Source: Pontibacter aquaedesilientis (GTDB lineage: Bacteria > Bacteroidota > Bacteroidia > Cytophagales > Hymenobacteraceae). From it: DNA of 64,000 nt. Below, one piece after another: positions 1 through 9,088 of this stretch. The stretch spans positions 868,001 to 932,000 of the forward strand of contig NZ_JACXAJ010000001.1 in the NCBI RefSeq assembly GCF_014773225.1. The letters run 5' to 3'. Position 1 is the first letter of the stretch, and every line of letters starts with the position of its first letter. Position numbers and translations under genes: made by a program. The notes beneath the pieces were generated by a model, which did not search any database, was not told the DNA's origin, and saw only the letters and a program-made list of their open reading frames with translations.

Positions 1-2
1 TT

Positions 3-1058
3 GAGCAACTCCGTGAGAAATTCCTTCAGCAGTTCCAGAGTATCTCCAACCAAGTGCTCATGACCAATGCCGAGCACTTCAACAAGGCCTCATCTGAGAA
101 TCTGGAACGCATCCTGTCACCGCTCAAAGAGCGCATTAAAGAGTTTGAGACTAAAGTAGACCAGACTTACGAGAAAACGCTCAAGGAAAGTATATCCCTT
201 AAAGAGCAAATTACCCAGCTGGCCTCGCTGAATCAGCAAATGAGCCAGGATGCGCTGAATTTGACCAAAGCCCTTAAAGGCGAGAGCAAAACGCAGGGTA
301 ACTGGGGCGAGTACCTGTTGGAGAGCCTGCTCGAAAAGTCAGGATTGCGGAAAGGGGTGCATTATGAACGCGAAGAAGTTCGGCAGAATGACGAAAACAA
401 GGTATACCGTCCGGATGTGATTGTGCGCCTACCTGACAGCAAACACCTGGTAATTGACTCCAAGCTCTCGTTGGTAGCTTATGAAGCTTATTGCAGCTGC
501 GAAGACGATACACAGATGGAGGCTTACCTGCGGAGTCACATTGGCTCTATTCGCACCCATTACACTGACCTGGGCCGTAAAAACTACCATCGGCTTAGCG
601 GCATCAACTCGCCGGATTTTGTGTTGATGTATATCCCCATTGAGCCGGCCTTCAACCTGGCACTTCAACATGACCAGAATATTTTTACAGACGCCTTCGA
701 TAAAAACATCGTGCTGGTTACGACCTCTACCCTATTGGCAACCCTTAGGACGGTAGCTGGCGTATGGCGGCAGGAGGACCAGAAGCGGAATGTACTCAGA
801 ATCGCGGAAGAGAGCGGCAAGCTGTATGATAAATTCGTTGGCTTTGTCGACGACCTTAAAACTATTGGACGGCATCTGGAAAGTAGCCAAGGAGCTTACA
901 ACACAGCCATGAACAAATTAACGGAAGGAAAAGGCAACCTTATAAGGCGAGTGGAGATACTGAAGGAGCTAGGGGCCAAAACAAGCAAGACAATAGATGA
1001 AAGCCTGCTGCAAGAGGCTCAAGCCATACCTGGTCATGATGAAAACAAGCTAGGGTGA
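3..1058 (+). CDS. rmuC: DNA recombination protein RmuC, 5' end cut by the window
   Basis: This is an RmuC-family protein, associated with limiting inversions and recombination at inverted repeats and predicted to carry a restriction-endonuclease-like fold. The frame is open from base 3, so the true start lies upstream; an internal ATG at 54 is not the natural start. The visible part begins with a long charged coiled coil of about 75 residues. The conserved core follows, with QGNWGE and then the nuclease-like signature around LPDSKHLVIDSKLS. The C-terminal helical part ends at a TGA. A strong hairpin follows within 100 bases. The family assignment is firm; the biochemical activity is known only from family inference. 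Confidence 0.9.
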   Translation, partial: EQLREKFLQQFQSISNQVLMTNAEHFNKASSENLERILSPLKERIKEFETKVDQTYEKTLKESISLKEQITQLASLNQQMSQDALNLTKALKGESKTQGNWGEYLLESLLEKSGLRKGVHYEREEVRQNDENKVYRPDVIVRLPDSKHLVIDSKLSLVAYEAYCSCEDDTQMEAYLRSHIGSIRTHYTDLGRKNYHRLSGINSPDFVLMYIPIEPAFNLALQHDQNIFTDAFDKNIVLVTTSTLLATLRTVAGVWRQEDQKRNVLRIAEESGKLYDKFVGFVDDLKTIGRHLESSQGAYNTAMNKLTEGKGNLIRRVEILKELGAKTSKTIDESLLQEAQAIPGHDENKLG

Positions 1059-1117
1059 CCTGGTCATTAGGTATAGCAATAAGAAAGTTTGATGCTATCC
1101 CATTAAATTAAACACTT

Positions 1118-1151
1118 AAAAGGGGAACGGCTATAACCGGCTCCCCTTTTT
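1118..1151. terminator. Bidirectional rho-independent terminator
   Basis: A-rich/T-rich flanked hairpin: AAAAGGGGA pairs with the CCCCTTTT arm, with a small internal mismatch and a CTATAA loop region. It lies between the convergent rmuC and pirin genes and has an A run on one side and a T run on the other, so it can serve both strands. Confidence 0.8.
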
Positions 1152-1156
1152 GATAC

Positions 1157-1876
1157 TTAATAGTTAACTTCTAAGGCAGGCACATCAACTAATATGAAAG
1201 TAGCCGAGGAAGTGCCACGTATGGTTACCAATTCCTGGTCATCAAGCCTTACCTGGTCGTGGATGTCGGCCTCTACATTGTTGACCAACAAGCTGCCGCT
1301 TAAAAGATAAAGCAGGGTCTTCCGGATTTTAAAAGTCCTGAAGTTGATTTCCTCCCCCTGGTCTACACTACCATAGTATACTGTGGAATTAGAGTTCAGG
1401 AAAACAACATCTTCCAGCACTTTCTGGCCCGTTACCAAGGGTGTTAGTTTATTTTTAGTACTCAGAAAGTCTACCTGCATCAACTCGTAAGACGGCGCCA
1501 AATTACGTTGGTTGGGCACGAACCAAAGTTGCAATAAGTGTACTTCCTCATCTGTCTCATTACTTTCCGAATGTGTCATGCCAGTTCCGGCGGTCATGCG
1601 CTGTACCTGGCCCGGCGAAATAGTCGCCTGGTTTCCGATATTGTCCTTATGCGTAAGCTCACCTGACAATACAATAGTCACGATCTCAATCTCCGTGTGG
1701 GGATGCGCTGGAAAACCCGCTTTCGGGGATATATAGTCATCGTTAAACACGCGCAGCGGACCAAATTCCATGTTGGATGGATCGTAATGATCGGCAAAAG
1801 AAAACAGGTAGTGCGATTTAAGCCAATCTCCCACGTTAGCCTGATGCCTTTCGGAGGCGGTAATTAGTTTTATCAT
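1157..1876 (-). CDS. Pirin family protein (bicupin)
   Basis: A 239-residue bicupin of the pirin / YhaK type. The N-terminal cupin carries the expected metal ligands: His58 and His60 in FPAHPHTEIE, then His102 and Glu104 in GMTHSES. Length and motif spacing match bacterial pirins, some of which show quercetin 2,3-dioxygenase activity in vitro. The physiological substrate cannot be told from sequence. It stands alone, convergent with rmuC and separated from it by a bidirectional terminator. The ATG start gives the usual N terminus for the family. Confidence 0.9.
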   Translation of the reverse strand: MIKLITASERHQANVGDWLKSHYLFSFADHYDPSNMEFGPLRVFNDDYISPKAGFPAHPHTEIEIVTIVLSGELTHKDNIGNQATISPGQVQRMTAGTGMTHSESNETDEEVHLLQLWFVPNQRNLAPSYELMQVDFLSTKNKLTPLVTGQKVLEDVVFLNSNSTVYYGSVDQGEEINFRTFKIRKTLLYLLSGSLLVNNVEADIHDQVRLDDQELVTIRGTSSATFILVDVPALEVNY

Positions 1877-1993
1877 GAAGCGCTGTTATATAGTTCCTGC
1901 CATTGAATGATAAAGGCAAATATATTTCTGCTAACAAGTACGCAGAAGTATGTTTCTTGTTAGCAAATGCTGCCTGAATAGCATAAAACAAAA

Positions 1994-2019
1994 CATCCTG
2001 CCCAAAATTGAGCAGGATG
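1994..2019 (-). terminator. Terminator of the XRE-S24 regulator gene
   Basis: An 8-bp stem (CATCCTGC / GCAGGATG) with a 10-base loop, 30 bases past the stop of the minus-strand regulator gene. On the minus strand the stem is followed by a T-rich run (TTTTGTTTTA). Confidence 0.7.
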
Positions 2020-2048
2020 ATCTAAAATACATTTTTAAAGCAGACCTT

Positions 2049-2822
2049 TTAAGCCTTTTTGAGCTTTTGCATTTCCTTCTGCAGGTCTAGCACAATAGAT
2101 GAGAGCTTGTCGAGCGAGAGGTCAGCGATCGGGAAAGTAGAGCTGATATAAGACTTGGCTTCCCAGATTTCCAGCACGTCCTCCATATGCACCTCATATG
2201 GGGAGTAAACAGGGTTATCGGAATGAAGCCGCAGACTTGATGCCTCTTTCAGTTTATTATAGACTCGCTTGAAGACGACACCTTCTTTCTCGCTTACTAC
2301 AATACAAGGTGTTCCGTCTTTAACCGAGCTCCAATCATCCACAAACCTACCGACTATAACAGTGCCTGAAGCAATGGGCAGCATGGAGTCACCGCTTATT
2401 TCAAATGCCCTGTAGGTGCCGCCAGTGCCAAGGGTAGGCAGCTTAAACCGAGGCAATTCTTCAATAAACTCAGGGTCCGCATAGCCATTCAGGTATCCTG
2501 CGCTTGCCTTGTGTGGCACAAGTTCAATATTTTCCCGCTCATCCTGGTCTACTGTAATAGCCAGTACACGTAACTTCCCGCCGCCACTAGCATTTGCAGT
2601 AGGTTTGTAAAGCGGATTGGATAAGTCCGCTGTGATCAGTTCATCAAGTGATACATCGAAGAGCTTGGCCACATTCACAAGCGTACTCAGCTTAGGCTCC
2701 GCCCTTCCCTCTTCATAAGCTCCTACTAACGATCTTTTAATATCTAATTTCTCAGCCAGCTGCGCTTGGGTAAAACCCGCGCTCTTGCGCAAGTGTCTGA
2801 TATTTGATGTCACCTTTTCCAT
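2049..2822 (-). CDS. XRE-type transcriptional regulator with S24 (LexA-like) peptidase domain
   Basis: The N-terminal helix-turn-helix (about residues 5-60, with FTQAQLAEKLDIKRSLVGAYEEG) is joined to a LexA/CI-type S24 domain. Both catalytic residues of the Ser-Lys dyad are present: Ser146 in GDSM and Lys185 in VFKRVY, counting from this start. An Ala108-Gly109 bond in the linker (KASAGYLNGY) is a plausible autocleavage site, as in LexA and UmuD. A short coiled coil ends the protein. An in-frame ATG at 2855 would add 11 residues; I chose 2822 because the HTH fold starts right after it. The gene has a candidate operator upstream and is probably autoregulated. The trigger (DNA damage or another stress) is unknown. 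Confidence 0.85.
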   Translation of the reverse strand: MEKVTSNIRHLRKSAGFTQAQLAEKLDIKRSLVGAYEEGRAEPKLSTLVNVAKLFDVSLDELITADLSNPLYKPTANASGGGKLRVLAITVDQDERENIELVPHKASAGYLNGYADPEFIEELPRFKLPTLGTGGTYRAFEISGDSMLPIASGTVIVGRFVDDWSSVKDGTPCIVVSEKEGVVFKRVYNKLKEASSLRLHSDNPVYSPYEVHMEDVLEIWEAKSYISSTFPIADLSLDKLSSIVLDLQKEMQKLKKA

Positions 2823-2880
2823 TGGAACAACTTTAAGTCCGGATAAACAGTGCAAACATGCTACACAGTTTGCTCTTGTA

Positions 2881-2925
2881 AATTTACTAAATGTATACGC
2901 TAATTACTAATTTAGTTAGTAAATT
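2881..2925. promoter_or_regulatory. Candidate autoregulatory operator upstream of the XRE-S24 gene
   Basis: A perfect 10-bp inverted repeat, AATTTACTAA at 2881-2890 and TTAGTAAATT at 2916-2925, flanks a second smaller palindrome ACTAA-T-TTAGT at 2906-2916. Four half-sites of the form (T)TACTAA / TTAGTAA are therefore clustered about 60 bases upstream of the regulator start, the arrangement expected for a dimeric HTH repressor. That the regulator binds here is inference. Confidence 0.5.
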
Positions 2926-3362
2926 ATTTTAAATGCAATTCATCATAAATCTTATTTCCTGTATAGCATCTTTATAATGCAATTAAAAATCAATATTCAG
3001 TATTTTTAATTTATGATTTCAATCTTAATATATTTACATTAAAAAATAAATATATATTTTGTTGCAATTGCATGTTAAATCCATTTATATTTATCGAAAC
3101 AATTAGGACACTTAAGTATAAATATGGCAAAACTCTACTAAACAGACGATTTTACTAGCCTTCCGGGAAAACATGTTGAATTCATTTAGCACTATTTCTG
3201 CTATTGAATTTTCCATTTTTTACACTTAATTATCTAATAAAAATTACCTAACTACAATTTTATTAGAATTTAAACTTTTTGAAAAACATTGCTGTTGCGA
3301 TAATTTATACAAAAAGTTGATTTTTTATATTTTATTATCTTCTAACCAAACTTAAATTATTG
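2926..3362. other. Very AT-rich intergenic region between regulator and protease
   Basis: About 440 bases made almost wholly of A/T runs, far more AT-rich than the genes on either side. I see no coding frame with recognisable content and no RNA gene. It probably holds the promoters of the divergent regulator (minus) and protease (plus) genes, and its composition would suit curved DNA or nucleoid-protein binding. Confidence 0.6.
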
Positions 3363-4784
3363 ATGAAAACTTCTACACTATTGAAGGCATTATCGGGAAT
3401 TGCCTTCTCATCAGTTTTTGCGCTTACTGGTTGCCAGAAAGAAGCTTTTATGCAAGAACAATTTCAAAATTCGGTTTCACTGATTGACACTCAACATGGC
3501 CAGGCCATTCCTGGTCAGTACATTGTAGTGTTTAAGAACAGTGCCAGTTTGCGGGCTACTGGTGTAAATGCTCTCAATCTAGCTAGCCGTGGTGCCACCA
3601 ATACACTCCGTGAGCGCATGATTACTTCTGCGGGCATTGAACGCTCAGCTATTGAGCAAAATTATGAAGGTGCTGTAAACGGATTCGCCGCCCGCTTGAC
3701 GCAACAGCAACTTGATAAACTTCGCCAAGATCCGGAAATCGCGTATGTTGAGCAGGACAGAATTATTGCGCTTGCCAAGCCAACTCCAACTGAAAGCGGT
3801 TCCAATGGCGGAGGTAAAAAAGATGGATCCACTACGGGAGGGAGTAAACCAAATGGCAAAGGCAAAACTCCTACAGAACCAGCTCCTGTAGAACCAGCCC
3901 CTATTGAACCCGCTCCGGTAGAGGAACCGGTAATAGAGCAACCGCAAGAGCCGGAAGTACCCACTGCACCTGCTCCAGAAGAGCCTCTACCGGCTAGTTA
4001 CACTAAAATAACGCCGCTTGTAGGCGAAAACCTGCCTTGGCACATTGCTATGAACGGGTTCGGTGACGGTACTGGCAAAACAGTTTACGTGATTGACTCA
4101 GGAGTAGACACGGACCATCCGGACCTCAATGTTGATTTATCGCGCAGTAGATCACTTATTTACGGAGACGAATCGGTTGAGGATGGCTACGGACATGGAA
4201 CGCAGGTAGCTGGTGTAATTGCTGCTAAAAACAATGGCACCGGTATGATCGGTGTGGCTGCCAATGCATCAATCGTAGCATTGCGCGTTTTCGATAACAC
4301 AGGCTACGGCACTGTTTCACGGGCCATCAGTGCCGTGAACTATGTGACGAATACCGGTAAGCCTGGTGACGTTGTGAACATGAGCCTGGGTAGCGGTGTG
4401 TCCAGCACTCTGGATAATGCTGTTATGACCGCAGCCAGCAAAGGTATATTCTTTGCCATAGCATCTGGCAACAGTGCCGTTGATTGCTCGATGAACTCAC
4501 CGGCCCGCGTGGACGCTCCTGGCGTGTATACAGTATCTGCCATGGACCGCTACCATCAGTTCTGGTCTAGCTCTAACTATGGCGCCCCTGTGGATTTCAC
4601 TGCACCCGGCGTAAACATCACTACAACCAGAATCGGCGGTGGTATCGGCAGTGGATCTGCCGGAACATCTTACGCTTCGCCCCACGTGGCCGGTATTCTG
4701 CTTTTACGAGGTGAGGTATTTGCTCAGGGTATCGTGAACGGTGATAAGGACAGCTGGCCAGACCCAATTGCCTCTGTAGAGTAA
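3363..4784 (+). CDS. S8 family subtilisin-like serine peptidase, lipoprotein
   Basis: A 474-residue secreted protease. A lipoprotein signal peptide ends in LTGC (Cys24). An inhibitor I9-type propeptide follows (about 50-132, QYIVVFKNS to AYVEQD). Residues 141-212 form a disordered linker of Gly/Lys and then Pro/Glu/Ala repeats. The peptidase S8 domain has the full catalytic set: Asp245 (VIDSGVDTDHPDL), His278 (GHGTQVAG), oxyanion Asn370 (ASGN) and Ser436 (GTSYASPHVAG). The lipobox predicts membrane anchoring, with the linker extending the catalytic domain. A TTG one codon upstream is in frame, but the ATG at 3363 is the natural start. Substrates are unknown. It ends at a bidirectional terminator shared with recQ. 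Confidence 0.9.
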   Translation: MKTSTLLKALSGIAFSSVFALTGCQKEAFMQEQFQNSVSLIDTQHGQAIPGQYIVVFKNSASLRATGVNALNLASRGATNTLRERMITSAGIERSAIEQNYEGAVNGFAARLTQQQLDKLRQDPEIAYVEQDRIIALAKPTPTESGSNGGGKKDGSTTGGSKPNGKGKTPTEPAPVEPAPIEPAPVEEPVIEQPQEPEVPTAPAPEEPLPASYTKITPLVGENLPWHIAMNGFGDGTGKTVYVIDSGVDTDHPDLNVDLSRSRSLIYGDESVEDGYGHGTQVAGVIAAKNNGTGMIGVAANASIVALRVFDNTGYGTVSRAISAVNYVTNTGKPGDVVNMSLGSGVSSTLDNAVMTAASKGIFFAIASGNSAVDCSMNSPARVDAPGVYTVSAMDRYHQFWSSSNYGAPVDFTAPGVNITTTRIGGGIGSGSAGTSYASPHVAGILLLRGEVFAQGIVNGDKDSWPDPIASVE

Positions 4785-4798
4785 GCACATAATTTCTT

Positions 4799-4837
4799 AA
4801 CAAAGAAGGCCACTAAAAATTAGTGGCCTTCTTTGTT
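4799..4837. terminator. Bidirectional terminator between the protease and recQ genes
   Basis: A perfect 16-bp stem (4801-4816 with 4820-4835) and a 3-base AAA loop, extended by A/T pairs and followed by a T run on the plus strand and an A-rich arm that becomes T-rich on the minus strand. It separates convergent genes. Confidence 0.9.
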
Positions 4838-4865
4838 TTTATGCTTTTGTGAAGTCAAAAGGCTT

Positions 4866-7001
4866 CTACCAGGCATATTGCTTTTTGTACATAGCCAGCG
4901 ATAGCCTGATTTTAAAATATTCGTAGCGCTCATCCAGGTACTCGAAGAGTTCTTTCAGTTTGGCATCCCGACCCAGCTTCTCTATAGCTTCCACAATCGA
5001 ATCATACTCTCTTTTGCTTACAAAATCCTTTACAGGTATAGCATACCCCTGTTCTAACAACGTAGCCAGATGAGAGTAAATGGTGATCGGGTTGAGTTTA
5101 CGCTGCTGTGCAATCTCTTCGGGGCTATACCCTTGTTTGTAGGCCTCCCAGGTTACCAAATGCGTTGCTCCTTTGATGGCACTGCCTTTGGCCTGTTCCT
5201 CCGTCATGAAGGCAATAATCTCACTGATAAAGTCGTGCCCGTACCGTTCAAATTTCTGAGCTCCCACCCCACTTATCGACAACATCGCGATCTTGTTGGT
5301 AGGTTTTTCAGCGGCCATTTCCTGCAGTGTGCTGTCTGTAAAGACAACGTACGGCGGCACATTCAATTCGTCAGCCAACCGCTTCCGCAGGGCTCTCAGG
5401 CGCTCGAACAGAGCGTCGCGTATAATCTCCCGTTTCGGTTTTTCCTTGATGCGAGGCTCATCCTGCTGCTTCACTTCCTCGAACTTCACTAACTCAATTT
5501 TTCTGCCCTCAAACAAAACCTGTCGGCTCTGGTCTGTCAGCTTCAAGGTATAGTTCTGATCGTAAGCGAGTTCAATCAAACCTGCGTTCAGCATCTGATG
5601 CAGGTAACGGTGCCAGTCAAGCGTTCCGATATCGCGACCTGCCCCATAGGTTTTGATCCGGTCGTAACCAGATGAAAGCACCTGACTGTTGCGTGATCCT
5701 CGCAATACATCTACCAGCAAACTCATGTTAACCCGCTCTTGTGTGCGTGCAATGGCAGAAAGCGCTTTTTGAACCAGCAGCGTGCCATCAAAGCTGGTAG
5801 GTGGATTACGACAGATGTCACAATTACCGCAATCTTTAGGCATGGTCTCGCCAAAGTACTGCAACAAGATGCGCCGACGGCAAAACGTTGCCTCTGCAAA
5901 TTGTTGCATGCGCTCTAATTTAACCAATTGCAGCTCTGTCTGCGCTTTGTCGTTTTCAGAGAGCATGTTGCGCATATTGATCACATCGGCAAAACTATAG
6001 AAAAGCAGAGCGTCTGATTTAGCGCCATCACGCCCGGCACGACCTATCTCCTGGTAATAACCTTCGATGTTTTTAGGAAGATTATAATGGATCACCCAGC
6101 GCACATTCGATTTGTCAATCCCCATACCGAACGCGATCGTGGCGCAAACAATCTGAACATCGTCGCGCAAAAATGCCTCCTGCGCCTTGGCACGTAGCTG
6201 CGCGTTCATGCCTGCGTGATAAAAAGTAGCGTTATACCCGTTTTCCTTCAGCTTTTTAGCAAGGCTTTCGGTGGCTTTCCTACTCAGGCAGTATATGATT
6301 CCGGGCTGTCCATGATGGCGCCCCAGGAACTCCGTTATCTTGTGTAAGCGGTTCTGGCCAGACTGCACCATCAGGTTGATGTTGGGACGGTCGAAGGAGG
6401 CAACAAAGACTTCAGGCTGATTGAGTTGCAATTGTTCCTGAATGTCTTTCTGCGTGAGTTTATCCGCAGTGGCGGTCAGCGCCACCACAGGTATAGCGGG
6501 GAACTGCTGCTTTAGGGCACGCAATTGTGTGTACTCCGGACGGAAATCATGTCCCCAGGCAGATATACAGTGTGCCTCATCCACGGCGAAAAGAGAAACC
6601 TGGAGTCGTTTCAGGAATGAGAAGAAACCTGCTGAAAGTAGCTTTTCCGGCGATACATAAAGCAGTTTAATAGCTCCGTTCAGACATTTGTTTTCAATGT
6701 CGTACTGTTCTTCTCCTGATTGCGAGCTATTCAGATAGGCGGCAGGTATACCATTGACAAGCAGGGCCTCCACCTGGTCTTTCATGAGGGCAATCAGCGG
6801 CGACACCACCACACACAGACCAGGCATCACAACGGCAGGCACTTGGTAGCACACAGACTTACCACCTCCTGTTGGCATTAGAACCAGAACATCCTGACCA
6901 CCTAAAACATTGGAGATGATCTGCTCTTGCATGGGCCTGAACTGTTCATACCCGAAATATAGTTTAAGTGCCTCGCGTGCTTCTCGTATACCTGTACTCA
7001 T
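4866..7001 (-). CDS. recQ: ATP-dependent DNA helicase RecQ
   Basis: A 711-residue RecQ helicase, a 3'-5' unwinding enzyme in recombination and repair. Walker A GGGKS is at 45-49, the DEAH box at 141-144 and the aromatic-rich AWGHDFRPEY loop follows it. The second RecA lobe has the conserved GRAGRDG. The zinc-binding RQC region contains the cysteines in FCRRR and CGNCDIC. An HRDC domain lies near residues 520-590, and a C-terminal winged-helix-like segment (SPEEIAQQRKLNP) ends the protein. This complete architecture supports the name. No neighbour shares its transcript. Confidence 0.95.
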   Translation of the reverse strand: MSTGIREAREALKLYFGYEQFRPMQEQIISNVLGGQDVLVLMPTGGGKSVCYQVPAVVMPGLCVVVSPLIALMKDQVEALLVNGIPAAYLNSSQSGEEQYDIENKCLNGAIKLLYVSPEKLLSAGFFSFLKRLQVSLFAVDEAHCISAWGHDFRPEYTQLRALKQQFPAIPVVALTATADKLTQKDIQEQLQLNQPEVFVASFDRPNINLMVQSGQNRLHKITEFLGRHHGQPGIIYCLSRKATESLAKKLKENGYNATFYHAGMNAQLRAKAQEAFLRDDVQIVCATIAFGMGIDKSNVRWVIHYNLPKNIEGYYQEIGRAGRDGAKSDALLFYSFADVINMRNMLSENDKAQTELQLVKLERMQQFAEATFCRRRILLQYFGETMPKDCGNCDICRNPPTSFDGTLLVQKALSAIARTQERVNMSLLVDVLRGSRNSQVLSSGYDRIKTYGAGRDIGTLDWHRYLHQMLNAGLIELAYDQNYTLKLTDQSRQVLFEGRKIELVKFEEVKQQDEPRIKEKPKREIIRDALFERLRALRKRLADELNVPPYVVFTDSTLQEMAAEKPTNKIAMLSISGVGAQKFERYGHDFISEIIAFMTEEQAKGSAIKGATHLVTWEAYKQGYSPEEIAQQRKLNPITIYSHLATLLEQGYAIPVKDFVSKREYDSIVEAIEKLGRDAKLKELFEYLDERYEYFKIRLSLAMYKKQYAW

Positions 7002-7170
7002 ACTGTCTTACTACCTGAATATTGCCCGAAAAAATTGGTGGGTTCAATTCCAAAGTTAACCATAAATATCATCTTTTGAGTTCCTGAGGGACTTGCGTTA
7101 TTCCTGCCATAAACAAACAGCATGGAGTCCCGTACCAATACAACATCATGAACCTATAAGATAACAAACT

Positions 7171-7506
7171 ATGAAGTCTGAAAGAACGAACGACCTTGAG
7201 CACGTATTGATTAAATGTATTACCGCCTGCGAGACTTGTGCAACGGCATGTTTACAGGAAGATGACGTGAAAATGATGGCACGTTGCATCATGCTGGACC
7301 GGGACTGTTCCGATATCTGCATGATTACGGCCCGTTTTGTTGCGCGGGACTCTGCCCATGCCAAGCATGTGATGAAGGAATGCATTGAGATTTGCCGTCA
7401 GTGCGAAGAAGAATGTCGCAAACACAAACATGAGCATTGCCAGAAATGCGCCGATGCCTGTCGTGAATGCGCTGACGCCTGCGAAGCCTGGATGTCTGGC
7501 AGATAA
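7171..7506 (+). CDS. Cys-rich four-helix-bundle copper-binding protein (DUF326)
   Basis: A 111-residue protein with 16 cysteines in helical CxxxC and CxxC spacings (for example CITACETCATAC and CQKCADACRECADAC) and several His near the end. This is the DUF326 / Csp-like pattern, in which cysteines line the core of a four-helix bundle and bind many Cu(I) ions. No signal peptide is visible, so it is probably cytosolic (Csp3-like) and may buffer copper. No copper ATPase or regulator lies next to it. It is divergent from recQ and followed by a strong terminator. Confidence 0.85.
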   Translation: MKSERTNDLEHVLIKCITACETCATACLQEDDVKMMARCIMLDRDCSDICMITARFVARDSAHAKHVMKECIEICRQCEEECRKHKHEHCQKCADACRECADACEAWMSGR

Positions 7507-7537
7507 CAAAAAGTCTTACCTATAAAATTATCAAAAG

Positions 7538-7572
7538 AAAAGGCCCGGGAACAAGCAGTTCCCGGGCCTTTT
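7538..7572. terminator. Bidirectional terminator
   Basis: A 15-bp stem (7538-7552 with 7558-7572), GC-rich in the middle, with a 5-base loop, between the convergent DUF326 and holin-family genes. Runs of A and T flank the two arms. Confidence 0.9.
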
Positions 7573-7591
7573 GAATTCTTAGTCTATCTCA

Positions 7592-7924
7592 CTAGAAAAT
7601 CATATCCAGCACAGCTTCGATTAAGGAAAGAACTAAACTAAATATGAGTGCCCACAAAAAGCCGTCCACCTGGAAACCCGGCACCAGGAAATCTGCCAGC
7701 AGTATAATCAGTGCATTGATGACTAGCAGAAACAGGCCTAATGTGATGACTGTGACAGGTATAGTCAAAATAACCAGTATCGGCCGAACGACAGCATTCA
7801 AGAGGGCCAGCACGACAGCCAATATTAGGGCCGAACCGAACCCGGCGATTTGCACACCAGGCAAAATGTAGGCGGCCAGCAAAACTGCTACACCAGTGAG
7901 TAGAATTTTTACGATCAGTCCCAT
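7592..7924 (-). CDS. Phage holin family IV-like small membrane protein
   Basis: A 110-residue, almost wholly hydrophobic protein with four predicted membrane helices separated by short Pro/Gly turns (ILPGVQIAGFG, VVRPIL, LVPGFQVDGF). It matches the family annotated as phage holin superfamily IV, which is widespread on bacterial chromosomes outside prophages. No lysin or other phage genes are near, so a lysis role is unlikely. The function is unknown. Confidence 0.8.
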   Translation of the reverse strand: MGLIVKILLTGVAVLLAAYILPGVQIAGFGSALILAVVLALLNAVVRPILVILTIPVTVITLGLFLLVINALIILLADFLVPGFQVDGFLWALIFSLVLSLIEAVLDMIF

Positions 7925-7996
7925 TTCAATCAGATAATATATAGTGATAGTTTATTATTCATACCACGCTATACGGTATTAACTGAAAAAGGTAAC

Positions 7997-9088
7997 TTAC
8001 TGTATTTCCAATCGCTTTTGAGACACAGCCATCCAATTGCACAGCTTATAGAGCAGACGGGCACCTACGTTTCCGTTCCACTCACTATCGCCTGGTGCCA
8101 CTTCGCATAAGTCAAACCCGATGATTTCGCGGCCGGATTTTACAAGTGCCTTGATCAGGTATATGGCTTCCTCAAACTCGAGTCCTCCGGGTACAGGTGT
8201 ACCAGTGGCAGGACACAGTTTAGGATCCAGACCATCTATATCGAAGCTGATGTATACCTTCTGCGGCAGTTGGGCGATGATTTTCTTACACTCTTTCTTC
8301 CAGCTGTCCCCTTCATACATATTCTCCTTCAGCACACTGTCGTAGAAGATGGTCACACGGCCATTGGACTGGTCCGCCAGCTCTGCCTCTGCCTGGCAAA
8401 TGTCCCGTATACCTACCTGTACCAGTTTTTTCACTTGGGGCAACTGTAGGGCATTGTACATGATGGAAGCGTGAGAGTACTTGAAGCCTTCATATGCATC
8501 ACGCAGGTCGGCATGGGCATCCACCTGCAGTATTCCATATTCTTCGTGACGTTCAGCAAGTGCATGCATTAACCCGAGCGGTGTACTATGGTCTCCTCCT
8601 ACCACGCCTACCAATTTACCTTTATCCAGATGGGTAAGGGCTCTCTCTTTTAACCAGTTCAGCAGCTCCTCCCCTTTTTGGGTGACCTCAGCCGGTAAGT
8701 TTTCAAATTCACTCTTATCCGCCTCAGGACTTCCCTCTTCCAGCCAATTGATGTAGTTCTCTGCTTTTTGACGCAGGTTGTCACTTACAGCTGCCCATTC
8801 TTGCGATATATCCTCCATGGCTATACCTAGTTTCCAAGCATTCTTAATGGCCGGTTCAAAAAGGTCGAGCTGAGGAGAGGCGTCCATGATTGCCTCTGGT
8901 CCGGCTGCCGTACCCGCACTATAAGACACCGTTACTTCCCATGGAACAGGTATAAGCACCACTTCCGATTCCTCTACCGTAAACGGCAGACCGAACAGGC
9001 CCCCGTTTATATCGCCAACGCCATTCGGGTCAAAGTTGGCGATTTTTTGCTCCTTGCTGTTAGTTGGTTGGCTCTGCGGAGTATTCAT
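7997..9088 (-). CDS. speB: Agmatinase / ureohydrolase family protein
   Basis: A 363-residue ureohydrolase. The binuclear Mn site is complete: GGDHS, then DAHADLR, then SFDIDGLDP. Agmatinases release urea from agmatine to give putrescine; relatives act on N1-aminopropylagmatine to give spermidine directly. The start overlaps the end of the fused AdoMet decarboxylase/aminopropyltransferase gene by 29 bases, which implies co-translation and a polyamine role. Residues 120-160 hold a charged insertion ([13 protein letters not shown]) that lengthens the protein relative to the roughly 300-residue norm. Which of the two substrates it prefers cannot be read from sequence. Confidence 0.85.
   Translation of the reverse strand: MNTPQSQPTNSKEQKIANFDPNGVGDINGGLFGLPFTVEESEVVLIPVPWEVTVSYSAGTAAGPEAIMDASPQLDLFEPAIKNAWKLGIAMEDISQEWAAVSDNLRQKAENYINWLEEGSPEADKSEFENLPAEVTQKGEELLNWLKERALTHLDKGKLVGVVGGDHSTPLGLMHALAERHEEYGILQVDAHADLRDAYEGFKYSHASIMYNALQLPQVKKLVQVGIRDICQAEAELADQSNGRVTIFYDSVLKENMYEGDSWKKECKKIIAQLPQKVYISFDIDGLDPKLCPATGTPVPGGLEFEEAIYLIKALVKSGREIIGFDLCEVAPGDSEWNGNVGARLLYKLCNWMAVSQKRLEIQ

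Noticed and set aside
3645..3964. Two 100-codon minus-strand frames opposite the protease linker
   Set aside because: They are complements of the low-complexity Pro/Glu/Gly linker and encode Ser/Gly or Arg/Phe-rich nonsense.
7592..7924. Holin-like gene as evidence of a prophage
   Set aside because: No lysin, structural, integrase or attachment sequences nearby; this family is common as a chromosomal single gene.
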